From: Isoetes taiwanensis | Lineage: Eukaryota; Streptophyta; Lycopodiopsida; Isoetales; Isoetaceae | Direction: 5' to 3' | Assembly: GCA_021234155.1 (NCBI GenBank) | Contig: JAJEKV010000269.1 | Span: 1-64,000, forward strand | Length of the DNA stretch: 64,000 nucleotides | In this document: piece after piece, positions 53,813 through 64,000 of the stretch | Position numbering within the stretch: the first letter of the stretch is position 1 | Layout: every line of letters starts with the position of its first letter | The notes under the pieces: model-generated | Database searches by the model: none | What the model saw: the letters and a program-made list of their open reading frames with translations, nothing else | Told to the model about the DNA's origin: nothing | Made by a program: the position numbers and the translations under genes

Positions 53813-56800
53813 CAAAAACATATCAATCAATCAATTTATTATTGTGTATAATGTGTCAATTTAATTGCTTTTAAACTTTTACATTTCTTATGATAATGCC
53901 CATAAGCAATTTCTTGATTTCTTAATTCAAATTATTGAATCAACTAAATTTGAATTGGTTTTGGAAACATAGGAGTTTAAACTAACTAGACACAACCTTT
54001 TGTGTGTTTTTTTATCAGCGTGATAGCCAACTACACCACAAAACCATTGCAAAAGTAAAACATTATTGTGTAGCTTGATTTTTAATACTCTTGACATATA
54101 CCATGAGAGCAGCTCAATTTGGCACATAATGGTCTTTTGAAATTCTTTGGGTTTTTTGTCTTCAACACATTGGCCTATTCTCCAATTGAGGTAGGAGAAT
54201 GTCTTTACTCAATATGGTTTTGTGATGTAGTTGGTTATCACGTCGATTCTAACACACTAAAGGAGGTTCGGTTCAAGGGGGGAACCATGTAACAATTGTG
54301 TATAATGTGTCAATTTAATCGCTTTTAAATTTTACATTTCTTATGATAATGCTCATAAGCAATTGTATTATCTTGATTTCTTCCACGATCTCAAACAAGG
54401 TATTGGTTTTTTTAAAAAAACATATCAATCAATCACTTTTCATATTGTGGAAACATAGGAAAGCTTTTCAGGTTTTGTACTAGACACAATAGGGAAGCTG
54501 GAATGCCAATATAACTTGGTTGGATTCCATAATTGATCTTTTAAAAGCTGAGTAATTTGGAAAGAATTATTTTCATATTCTTAATTATTGAATCAACTAA
54601 ATTTAAATTGGAAAAAAGCCCAGATTTGAACTAGAGACCTTGATTGTGTGGGGCCCGACGTGATAGCCAACTACACCACAAAACCATTGTATAAGTAAAA
54701 GCACTAATACTCTTGACATATATCATGAGAGGAAGCATTTCGAATTTGGGCATAATAGTCTTGGAATTGGTGGGTTTTGTCTTGAACACATTGGCCTATT
54801 CTCTAATTGAGGGTAGAAGAATGTCTTTACTCAATATGGTTTTGTGGTGTAGTTGGTTATCATCCCTTTTAACATACTAAAGGTCTTCGGTTCAAGTCTA
54901 GGCAAAGCCATGTAACAATTATTGTATAATGTGTCAATTTAATCGGCTTTTAAACTTTTACATTTCTTATGATAATGCCTCATAAGCAATTGTATTATCT
55001 TGATTTCTTCCACGATCTCAAACAAGGTATTGGTTTTTAATAACGTGATAAAAAAACATATCAATCAATCACTTTTCATATTGTGGAAACATAGGAAAGC
55101 TTTTTCCAATTTGTACTAGACACAATAGGGGCCTTTTTGGAATGCCAATATAACTTGGTTGGATTCCATATTGATCTTTTTAAATTTCAAAAGAATTATT
55201 TGCATATTTATTGAATCAAGCCAATTTACCTTTTCATATTTTGCATATTCTTAAAACCATTGAATCAACTAAATTTAAATTGGGCATAACTTGGTTGGAT
55301 TCCATGGGTTTGATCTTTGAACAAAAGGCCTATTCTTAATTTAGAGAAATGTCTTTACTCAATTATTTGCATATTCTTAATTATTGAATCAACTAAATTT
55401 AAATTGGTTTTTTCGTTTTAAACTTTTGAGCGGAGACCTTTAGTATGTGAGGCCTGACATGATAGCCAACTACACCACAAAACCATTGCATAAGTAAAAG
55501 CGACTAATACTCTTGACATATATCATGAGGCTTCTTCTCGAATTTGGAAGCATAATGGTCTTTGGAATTCTTTGGGTTTTGTCTTGAACACATTGGCCTA
55601 TTCTCAATTGAGGGTAGAAGAATGTCTTTACTCAATATGGTTTTGTGGTGTAGTTGGTTATCACATGTCTAACACCTTTGAAGGTCTCGGTTCAAAATGC
55701 AGGCAAAGCCATGTAACAATTATTGTATAATGTGTCAATTTTAATGGCTTTTAAACTTTTAACAATTGTGTATAATGTGTCAATTTAATCGCTTTTAAAC
55801 TTTTACATTTCTTATGATAATGCTCATAAGCAATTGTATTATCTTGATTTCTTCCACGATCTCAAACAAGGTATTGGTTTTACTTGGCGCAAAAAACATA
55901 TCAATCAATCACTTTTCATATTGTGGAAACATAGGAAAGCTTTTCGGTTTGTACTAGACACAATAGGGAAAGCTGGAATGCCAATATAACTTGGTTGGAT
56001 TCCATAATTGATCTTTTAAAAGCGAGTAATTTCGGGAAGAATTATTTGCATATTCTTAATTATTGAATCAACTAAATTTGAATTGGTTGCCCCCTTTTGA
56101 AGCTAGAGACCCTTTGTTGGATTTGATAGCCAACTACAACTCCTTTTCATAAGTATCTACTATAATACTCTTGAAATATATCTTGCTTGGGCTATATTTG
56201 GTTTTAATGTTTTGACATTTTTTTTTCTTTTGTCTTTGAACATCCATTGGCTTTTCTCCAATTGATAGAAGAATGTCTTTACTCAATATGGTTTTGTCCA
56301 TTTTTGGTTTATTTACATATATGTCTTCTTTTCCCTTCCCTTTTTTTCTTTTTTTCAATTTTAGGCAAACCATGTAACAATTGTGTATCCATTCAATTTA
56401 ATCCTTTTAAACTTTTACATTTCTTTGATAAATTAAGCAATTGTATTATCTTGATTTCTTCCTTTTTCTCAAACAAGGTTTTGGTTTTACTTGGCGCAAA
56501 ACATATCAATCAATCACTTTTCATATTGTTTCTTTTTTTTTTCTTTTTACTAGACACAATTCTTCCTTTTGGAATACCTTTATAACTTGGTTTGGATTCC
56601 ATAATTTGATCTTTTAAAATCGTTTGAGTAATTGTGGAAATAATTATTTGCATATTCTTAATTATTGAATCAACTAAATTTAAATTGGTTTTTCATTGAT
56701 TTTTCAAGACCTTTCCGTTTTTTCCTTTTTTTCCCTCTTAGCCCATTACACCATAAAACCATTTAAGTAAAAGCGGCTAATACTCTTGACATATATCATT

Positions 56801-58664
56801 TTCGAATTCCCCGCATATTTCATTTGGATGCCTTTTAATCTTGAACACTTTGGCCTATTCTCAAATTTCCCTTTTGCCCCTTTTACTCAATATGGTTTTT
56901 TCTGTCTAATACCCCCTTATTCTTCTAACTCAAACAAGGTTGAGTTTTCCCTTTTCAAGCCATGTAACAATTTTTATTTTCCATTTTCCTTGCTTTTAAA
57001 CTTTTACATTTCTTATGATAATTCCCTCAATTGTATTATCTTGAAGAAAATCTCAAACAAGGTATTGGTTTTACTTGGCAAAAACATATCAATCCACTTT
57101 TAATTATTGTGGAAAATAGGAAAATTTCGATGGATTCTCTTTTCTTTTTTCCTAGACACTTTTTTAGAATCCATTTTTTTAATTCCATAATTGATCTTAA
57201 AAGCTGGTTTACTTTATTTCCATATTCTTTCTTTTATTGAATCAACTAAATTTGAAATGGTTCCCATGGAAGACCTTTTTCCTAGCGTTTAGCCAACTAC
57301 ACCCCAAAACCATTGCATTTCGGACCTTTACTCTTGACATATATCATCCTTTCTCGAATTTTCCACATTTTGGGTTTTGTCTTGAACCTTTGGCCTATTC
57401 CTCAATTGAGGGTAAAGAATGTCTTTACTCAATATGATTTTGTGGTGTAGTTGGTTATCGCGTCTTTTCTTTCTCGGTTCAAGTGGCAAAACCATTAACA
57501 ATTTTCCTTATAATCCATGTCAATTTTCGGCTTTTTAAACTTTTACATTTCTTATGATAATGCCCATAAGCAATTGTATTATTATCTTGATTTCTTCCCG
57601 ATCTCAAAAAAGGTATTGGTTTTTTGGCAAAAACATATCAATCAATCACTTTTCATATTGTGGAAAGATTCTTTTCCTTTTTACTAAAGACACAATGGGA
57701 GTCCCTTTTTCCTGGAAGGGCCAATATAACTTGGTTGGATTCCATAATTGATTTTTTCTGGTAATTTGGGAAAAAAATTATTTCCATATTCTTAATTATT
57801 GAATCAACTAAATTTGAATTGGTTAAAAATTTTAACTGGGAGACCGATTATTGAGGACTAATTTTCCTTTGATAGCCAACTACACCACAAAACCATTGCA
57901 TAGTAAACAACTAATACTCTTGACATATATCATGAAAGCATCTCGATTTTGGCATAATGAATGCTGGAATTGGTGGGTTTTGTCTTGAACACATTGGCCT
58001 ATTCTCAATTGAGGTAGAAGAATGTCTTTACTCAATATGGTTTTTGTGGTGTAGTTGGTCTTTCGTCGGTCTAACTTTTTTGAATTTCTCTGGTTTCCTT
58101 CCGAGGGCAAAAGCCATGTAACAATTGTGTATAATGTGTCAATTTAATGGACTTTTAAACTTTTTACATTTCTTATGATAATGCCCATAAGCAATTGTAT
58201 TATCTTGATTTCTTCCACGATCTCAAACAAGGTATTGGTTTTACTTGGCAAAAAAACATATCAATCAATCACTTTTCATATTGTGGAAAATAGGAAAGCT
58301 TTTCAGGTTTGTACTAGACACAATAGGGGAACACAATGGAATTGGAATGCCAATATAACTTGGTTGGATTCCATAATTGATCTTTTAAAAGCGAGTAATT
58401 TCAGAAAAATTATTTCCATATTCTTAATTATTGAATCAACTAAATTTGAATTGGTTTTGCCCAGATTTGAACGGGAGACCTTGGTGTTCCCTGGCGTGAT
58501 AGCCAACTACACCACAAAACCATTGCATAAGTACAACTAATACTCTTGACATATATCATTTTCCCGCTGAATTTGGGAAATAATGAAACTGGAATTCTTG
58601 GGTTTTGTTTTGAACACATTGGCCTATTCTTCAATTGAGGTAGAAGAATGTCTTTACTCAATAT

Positions 58665-58741
58665 GGTTTTGTGGTGTAGTTGGTTATCCGCGTCGGTCTA
58701 ACACCTTTCTGAAGGTCTCGGTTCAAGTCCGGGCAAAGCCA
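58665..58741 (+). tRNA. tRNA-Val(AAC)-like, insertion in anticodon arm
   Basis: Acceptor stem and B box are intact (GGTTCAAGTCCGGGCAAAGCC). The anticodon region reads GGTCTAACACCTTTCTGAAGG, three bases longer than normal. Probable pseudogene; the best-kept AAC copy of block 6. Confidence 0.5.
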
Positions 58742-59068
58742 TGTAACAATTTGTATAATGTGTCAATTTAATGCTTTTAAACTTTTACATTTCTTATGAT
58801 AATGCCCATAAGCAATTGTATTATCTTGATTTCTTCCACGATCTCAAACAAGGTATTGGTTTTACTTGGCAAAAACATATCAATCAATCACTTTTTTCAT
58901 ATTGTGGAAAGATAGGAAAGCTTTTTCCGGTTTGTACTAGACACAATAGGAAAGCTGGAATGCCAATATAACTTGGTTGGATTCCATAATTGATCTTTAA
59001 AAAGCTGAGTAATTTTTCAAAAAGAATTATTTCCATATTCTTAATTATTGAATCAACTAAATTTGAAT

Positions 59069-59141
59069 TGGTTTTGCCCTGATTTGAACCGGAGACCTTC
59101 GGTGTGTGAGGCGGCGTGATAGCCAACTACACCACAAAACC
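59069..59141 (-). tRNA. tRNA-Val(CAC)-like copy
   Basis: 73 nt. Acceptor stem is perfect and the T arm largely paired (CTCCGGTTCAAATCAGGG). CAC is present, but the 5' side of the anticodon stem is altered (GCCGC opposite ACCGA). Probable pseudogene. Confidence 0.5.
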
Positions 59142-61984
59142 ATTGCATAAGTAAAACGACTAATACTCTTGACATATATCATGAGGCGGCTCGAATTTGG
59201 GCATAATAATAATGCTTTGGAATTGGTGGGTTTTGTCTTGAACACATTGGCCTATTCTTCAATTGAGGTAGAAGAATGTCTTTACTCAATATGGTTTTGT
59301 GGTGTAGTTGGTTATCACATCGGTCTATTGCTGAAGGTCTCGAGTTCAAGGAGAAGCAAGCCCATGTAACAATTATTGTATAATGTGTCAATTTAATCGC
59401 TTTTAAACTTTTACATTTCTTATGATAATGCCCATAAGCAATTGTATTATCTTGATTTCTTCCACGATCTCAAACAAGGTATTGGTTTTACTTGGCGCCA
59501 AAAACATATCAATCAATCACTTTTCATATTGTGGAAACATAGGAAAGCTTTTTCGGTTTGTACTAGACACAATAGGGAAGCTGGAATGCCAATATAACTT
59601 GGTTGGATTCCATAATTGATCTTTTAAAAAGCATGAAGTAATTTCAGAAAAATTATTTGCATATTCTTAATTATTAAATCAACTAAATTTGAATTGGTTT
59701 TACCCAGTTTGAACAGGGAGACCTTGATTGTGTGAGGCTGACGTGATAGCCAACTACACCCACAAAACCATTGCATAAGTAAAACAGCTAATACTCTTGA
59801 CATATATCATGAAATAATTCAAATTTGGCACATAATAATCTCTTGGAATTCTTTGGGTTTTGTCTTGAACACATTGGCCTATTCTCAATAAAGGTAGAAG
59901 AATGTCTTTACTCAATATGGTTTTTGTGGTGTAGTTGGTTATCACGTCGGTCTACATTGAAGAAGATCTCGGTTCAGTTTGGGCAAAGCCATGTAACAAT
60001 TGTGTATAATGTGTCAATTTAATCGGCTTTTAAACTTTTACATTTCTTATGATAATGCCCATAAGCAATTGTATTATCTTGATTTCTTCCACGATCTCAA
60101 ACAAGGTATTGGTTTTACTTGGCGCAAAAACATATCAATCAATCACTTTTCATATTGTGGAAACATAGGAAAATCTTTTCAGTTTGTACTAGACACAATA
60201 GGGAAGTGGAATGCCAATATAACGGTTGGATTCCATAATTGATCTTTTTAAAGCTGAGTAATTTCAGAAAAAATTATTTGCATATTCTTAATTATTGAAT
60301 CAACTAAATTTAAATTGGTTTTTACCCAGATTTGAACTGGAGACCTTATCATGGTGTGTCATTTTCTGATGTGATAGCCAACTACACCACAAAACCATTG
60401 CATAAGTAAAAGCGACTAATACTCTTGACATATATCATGAGGGGGCATTCGAATTTGGCGCATAATAGTCAATTTAAGGCTTTTGGAATTGGTGGGTTTT
60501 GTCTTGAACACATTGGCCTATTCTCAATTGAGGGTAGAAGAATGTCTTTACTCAATCTTGGTTTTGTGGTGTAGTTAATTTATCTTTTTAAAGTCTAACA
60601 ATAGGTTTTGAAGGTCTCAAAGATAATTATTTCAAATTAATGAGTGGGGGCAAAGCCATGTAACAATTATTCTTATAATGTGTTAATTTAATGCGGCTTT
60701 TAAACTTTTACATTTCTTATGATAATGCCCATAAGCAATTGTATTATCTTGATTTCTTCCACGATCTCAAACAAGGTATTGGTTTTTACTTTATAAAAAA
60801 ACATATCAATCAATCACTTTTCATATTGTGGAAACATAGGAAAGCTTTTCCAGTTTGTACTAGACACAATAGGAACTGGAATGCCAATATAACTTGGTTG
60901 GATTCCATAATTGATCTTTTAAAACTGATGTAATTTCAGAAAGAATTATTTGCATATTCTTAATTATTGAATCAACTAAATTTAAATTGGTTTGATTTGA
61001 ACTGGGAGCCAATATTGTGTGAAACACAACGTGATATGGATTCTACACCACAAAACCATTGCAAAGTAAAAGCGACTAATACTCTTGACATATATCATGG
61101 GAAATCCCTTTCGAATTTGGAAGCATAATGGTCTTTGGAATTGTTGGGTTTTGTCTTGAACACATTGGCCTATTCTCCAATTGAGGTAGGAGAATGTCTT
61201 TACTCAATATGGTTTTGTGGTGTAGTTGGTTATCAACTCGGGTCTAACACCTTGAAGGTCTCGGTTCAAGGGCAGGCAAAACCATGCTTAACAATTGTGT
61301 ATAATGTGTCAATTTAATAAACTTTTAAACTTTTACATTTCTTATGATAATGCCCGCAAGCAATTGTATTATCTTGATTTCTTCACGATCTCAAACAAGG
61401 TATTGGTTTTACTTGAAGCAAAAACATATCAATCAATCACTTTTCATATTGTGGAAGATAGGAAAGCTTTTCCGGTTTGTACTAGACACAATAGGGCTGG
61501 AATGCCAATATAACTTGGTTGGATTCCATAATTGATCTTTTAAATTTGAGTAATTTTTGAAGAAAAATTATTTGCATATTCTTAATTATTGAATCAACTA
61601 AATTTAAATTGGTTTAAATTGATTGGGCTGAGACCTTCGATTGTGTGAGGGCCCGCGTGATAATATGCTACACCACAAAACCATTGCAAAAGTAAAAGCA
61701 ACTAATACTCTTGACATATATCATGATAAGCAGAACAATTTGGCGCATAATGGTCTTTGGAATTGCTGGGTTTTGTCTTGAACACATTGGCCTATTCTCC
61801 AATTGAGGTAGAAGAATGTCTTTACTCAATATGGTTTTTGTGGTGTAGTTGGTTATCACCTCATCTAACTTTCGATTCAAAGGTCTCGGTTCAAGTCGGG
61901 CAAATGTGTCCATGCTTTTAAACTTTTAACAATTGTGTATAATGTGTCAATTTAATGCGGCTTTTAAACTTTTACATTTCTATG

Positions 61985-62080
61985 GATAAACATCGACCTT
62001 TGGATCAAGCATGCCCTAGATCAAAGCCCGTCAAGATCTAGGGCATGATGGAACACACTAAAACATTATTATATATAGGA
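61985..62080 (-). mobile_element. Helitron 5'-tip fragment, minus strand
   Basis: On the minus strand it begins TCCTATATATAATAATGTTT (62080), related to the 5' end of Helitron B, and is cut after ~95 bp by the array. It contains a perfect hairpin: CATGCCCTAGATC at 62010-62022 and its complement at 62035-62047. Confidence 0.6.
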
Positions 62081-64000
62081 CTAATGCTTGATTGCCCGCG
62101 TTCTTTGGCTTTTATATTGGAAGTTTGTAAATATTTTTTATTGCAATGAGAAAAAGTGTGCGGTGTTCTTTTATTATTGGGAAAAATTCTTCAAAAAACA
62201 TAATAATAGTGTCTTGACGTAATAAAGCGAGAATCTGAAATCCTATAGAAATAAGGGGCTATTTCATCTCGTAGAATCTCTTTGTAGACTACATTTAGGT
62301 GTGAACCTCCTATTGTCTTTTAGCAGCCTTCCTTGTCTTGAGGTTTCTTGAATGTATACCTTCACTCCGTGTTGTGTAGTGCACCTTGAGAATCGACATA
62401 GAAGGCGGCCATGTCGGCGGCGTTGGTAGGTAGATGCGGAGGTCATGGTATCGGCCTTACTGATTTGTTTATGGTCATCCGAAATCACGATCGCATACGA
62501 GAGGCTGTCTTCGGCTTGAAGGGGAGGTCCTTTGTCCCGATGGCTCTAGGGTTATCCTTGGTATGAGGACCCGTGTTCCTTTGTAGGTGCACGTGATTAT
62601 CTGCATCTATGATTCTTGGAGTGCAGCTTTGATTGTGCGAAGGCGGGTGCCATTGCGGAGACCCGGCCTTGGGTTCATGTTTTTACGAGTAGGATGATGA
62701 TGGCTCCATCCTTGATGTCGCGGCTTATCGCGGTGGCATGCGAAGGGGTTAGGTGGTTGATGACTTCGATTGGAAGTCCCTTGTAGCATCTTCGCCTTCT
62801 GCAATGATGGTGTCTACAAGCTCGTATATATATGAGTTGTCCATTCAACCTTGAGGAGGACCTTATCATTGATCTTGACGTGTCTTCATTCTTTGGTGCG
62901 AGGATGGCTTTGTCATACAACATGTGCACATTTGCCTCTGTTATTTCCTTGCGAATCTTTGTCAATTAAATTCGTCTTCCACAACACATTCTTAATTATC
63001 TCAACCAAGTCGCGGTCGAGAATACGGCTCATTATGCATCCGTTCCCCGTTCAGAGGCGTAGCGACCAATTTGAAGATTTGTTTCGTCTTTTCCCCGCAT
63101 GTTTTTGTGTCGGCTTGTGGGTCTTGAAGTTAGTCCGCGGGTTTCTCTTGACACGCCGAGATGACTTCGCCCTTGTTGCACGTTTGACCACAGGCAGCTG
63201 CTGCCGTCGCCGCCGGTGAGCATTATCATTCCCCAAAGCGGCTGTCATCTGGCGGATCTCGCGTAAAAGCACATTCGTGGCGGTGAGTGCATCGTGTCGT
63301 CATTCCCATTTCGTCCCATACCATGATGCTTGCCTTTCTAAGTACTTACGCTTGTTGGCTTGTTGCCGCGGTCTGCGAGGTTACCTCTTGTGTCCGGGTT
63401 AGTGGTAACTTGATGTCGAGATGGAGCGATTTGTGCTCCCTTCAAGAGGAGGTTTGGCAATGCACTGTCAAGCCAGCGATACAACACCAACACCACATCC
63501 TCTTAGTATCTGATCGGTATTGAAGAGGGAAAGTCTTGCCCGTGCCTCTGGGCCGTCCACATTGATACATGGGGCTTGATGTTGGTGATTGCATCGAGGA
63601 TAATGTCGGCTATATTGTACATTTCCTGTTGAGCTTCCGTAGTTTTTCTTACCCTCTTTCAACTCCTTTTCTGCATCGAAGGTGGGTTCATTTGGGAAGT
63701 TGCCTAGGATGTCTAGGCGTGGTTCGGTAGTCAAGGCTTTGACATGTGCGGCCCTTCGTCTGGAAAATTCGTCGATGTCTTTTAGTGCATTGTTGTAAGC
63801 TTGCTCTCTTGGCATTTGCCGTCCGGTAATCTTCTGTCGGGCTGTCCTTGAAAGAGCTCCATAGCCGCGTGGATCTTGTGGGTCATTGTGCAGGCAAATG
63901 AATCACCGAATGTTTGGCGACGCATTGGCATCACGAAAGTTGCTCGCATCTTGAGTGTCTTCTCCCTTTCGACATCGTCTTCCGATGCGTAAGCTCTTTA
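62081..64000 (-). mobile_element. Autonomous-type (RepHel) Helitron, 3' part, minus strand, runs off the window
   Basis: Its 3' edge at 62081 (on +: CTAATGCTTGATTGCCCGCG, then TTCTTTGGC) resembles the 3' edge of F1/F2 (CTAGTAATGGTACCCGTTCT, then TTCTTTGGC) with CTAG eroded. Inward it encodes a Pif1-like helicase on the minus strand. The Rep part would lie beyond 64000. Confidence 0.75.
62264..63900 (-). pseudogene. Helitron RepHel helicase (Pif1-like), C-terminal part, frames broken
   Basis: In order on the minus strand: an INVDGP stretch near 63555, where Walker A (GPGGTGKT) is expected but reads GPEARARL; VWDEMGM at ~63300-63325, matching Walker B (VWDE); LPVVKRATRA near 63175-63200; GLRNGTRL at ~62640-62665, matching the GLCNGTRL signature; VLIPRI near 62560; DDHKQISKADT near 62450, where TINKSQGQT is expected; and HGRLLCRFSRC near 62370-62400, matching HGQLYVAFSR. 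This is the C-terminal half of the rolling-circle replication helicase that unwinds DNA during Helitron transposition. Several frame changes and the damaged Walker A suggest an inactive copy, or consensus errors. Confidence 0.82.

Larger units (their letters stand above)
53813..61984 (+). repeat. tRNA-Val tandem array, block 6 (about 13 units, strongly degraded)
   Basis: Same unit and orientation as block 1. AAC-like (+) copies near 54216-54287, 54838-54910, 55639-55711, 57445-57510, 58030-58125, 58665-58741, 59293-59364, 59919-59990, 60560-60660, 61211-61284, 61832-61913. CAC-like (-) copies near 54017-54050 (partial), 54609-54685, 55404-55478, 57270-57312, 57820-57893, 58452-58521, 59069-59141, 59694-59768, 60316-60397, 60990-61060, 61610-61682. 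Around 56100-57850 many words are replaced by short T/C-rich strings. Most tRNA copies here cannot fold fully. The array ends at ~61984. Confidence 0.9.

Overview
The window looks like repeat-rich nuclear DNA of a land plant. The evidence is the tRNA-Val genes of plant type with CAA motifs just upstream, Helitrons inserted between A and T and ending in a hairpin plus CTAG, and Ty3/gypsy LTR retrotransposons, one of them with an initiator-Met-type primer binding site. I cannot name the species. I see no ordinary single-copy host gene that I can identify.

The base layer is a tandem array of a ~620-bp unit, always in the same orientation, in six blocks (1-7406, 9063-10526, 37796-39803, 45538-45741, 49938-50446, 53813-61984). 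Each unit holds a tRNA-Val(AAC)-like gene on + and a tRNA-Val(CAC) gene on -, with 5' ends facing each other about 150 bp apart. Several CAC copies fold perfectly. Most AAC copies are damaged in the anticodon or T arm.

The array is broken up by transposons. Helitrons lie at 7407-9062 (with a nested MITE), 14517-16987, 39804-42630 and 42631-45537 (a head-to-tail pair), 45746-47689 and 47690-49667 (a second head-to-tail pair, minus strand, filled with polypyrimidine), and 50447-53812. The 3' part of an autonomous RepHel Helitron runs off the right edge (62081-64000, minus). A minus-strand Ty3/gypsy remnant with an integrase (10527-14516) is cut by a Helitron. Region 16988-23488 holds minisatellites, a ~500-bp tandem duplication and a 547-bp foldback insertion.

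The standout is a 13-kb LTR retrotransposon at 23489-36514 (LTRs ~1.54 kb, iMet-type PBS, polypurine tract, gag, protease, RT, RNase H, integrase, chromodomain). Between its PBS and gag, in the sense direction, it carries a frameshifted gene whose C-terminus is a histone H3 fold resembling plant centromeric CENH3, and whose candidate first residues are MARTKQ. A second, unidentified gene follows. A TATA box and a repeated stem-loop lie upstream of each. A chromodomain retroelement carrying its own CENH3-like histone is, as far as I know, not described, and it suggests a way to interact with centromeric chromatin.

One caution applies throughout. Differences between repeat copies and between the two LTRs cluster at CG and CAG/CTG/CCGG words while AT-rich text stays identical. 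Some of the frameshifts may therefore be consensus errors at methylated cytosines rather than real mutations.
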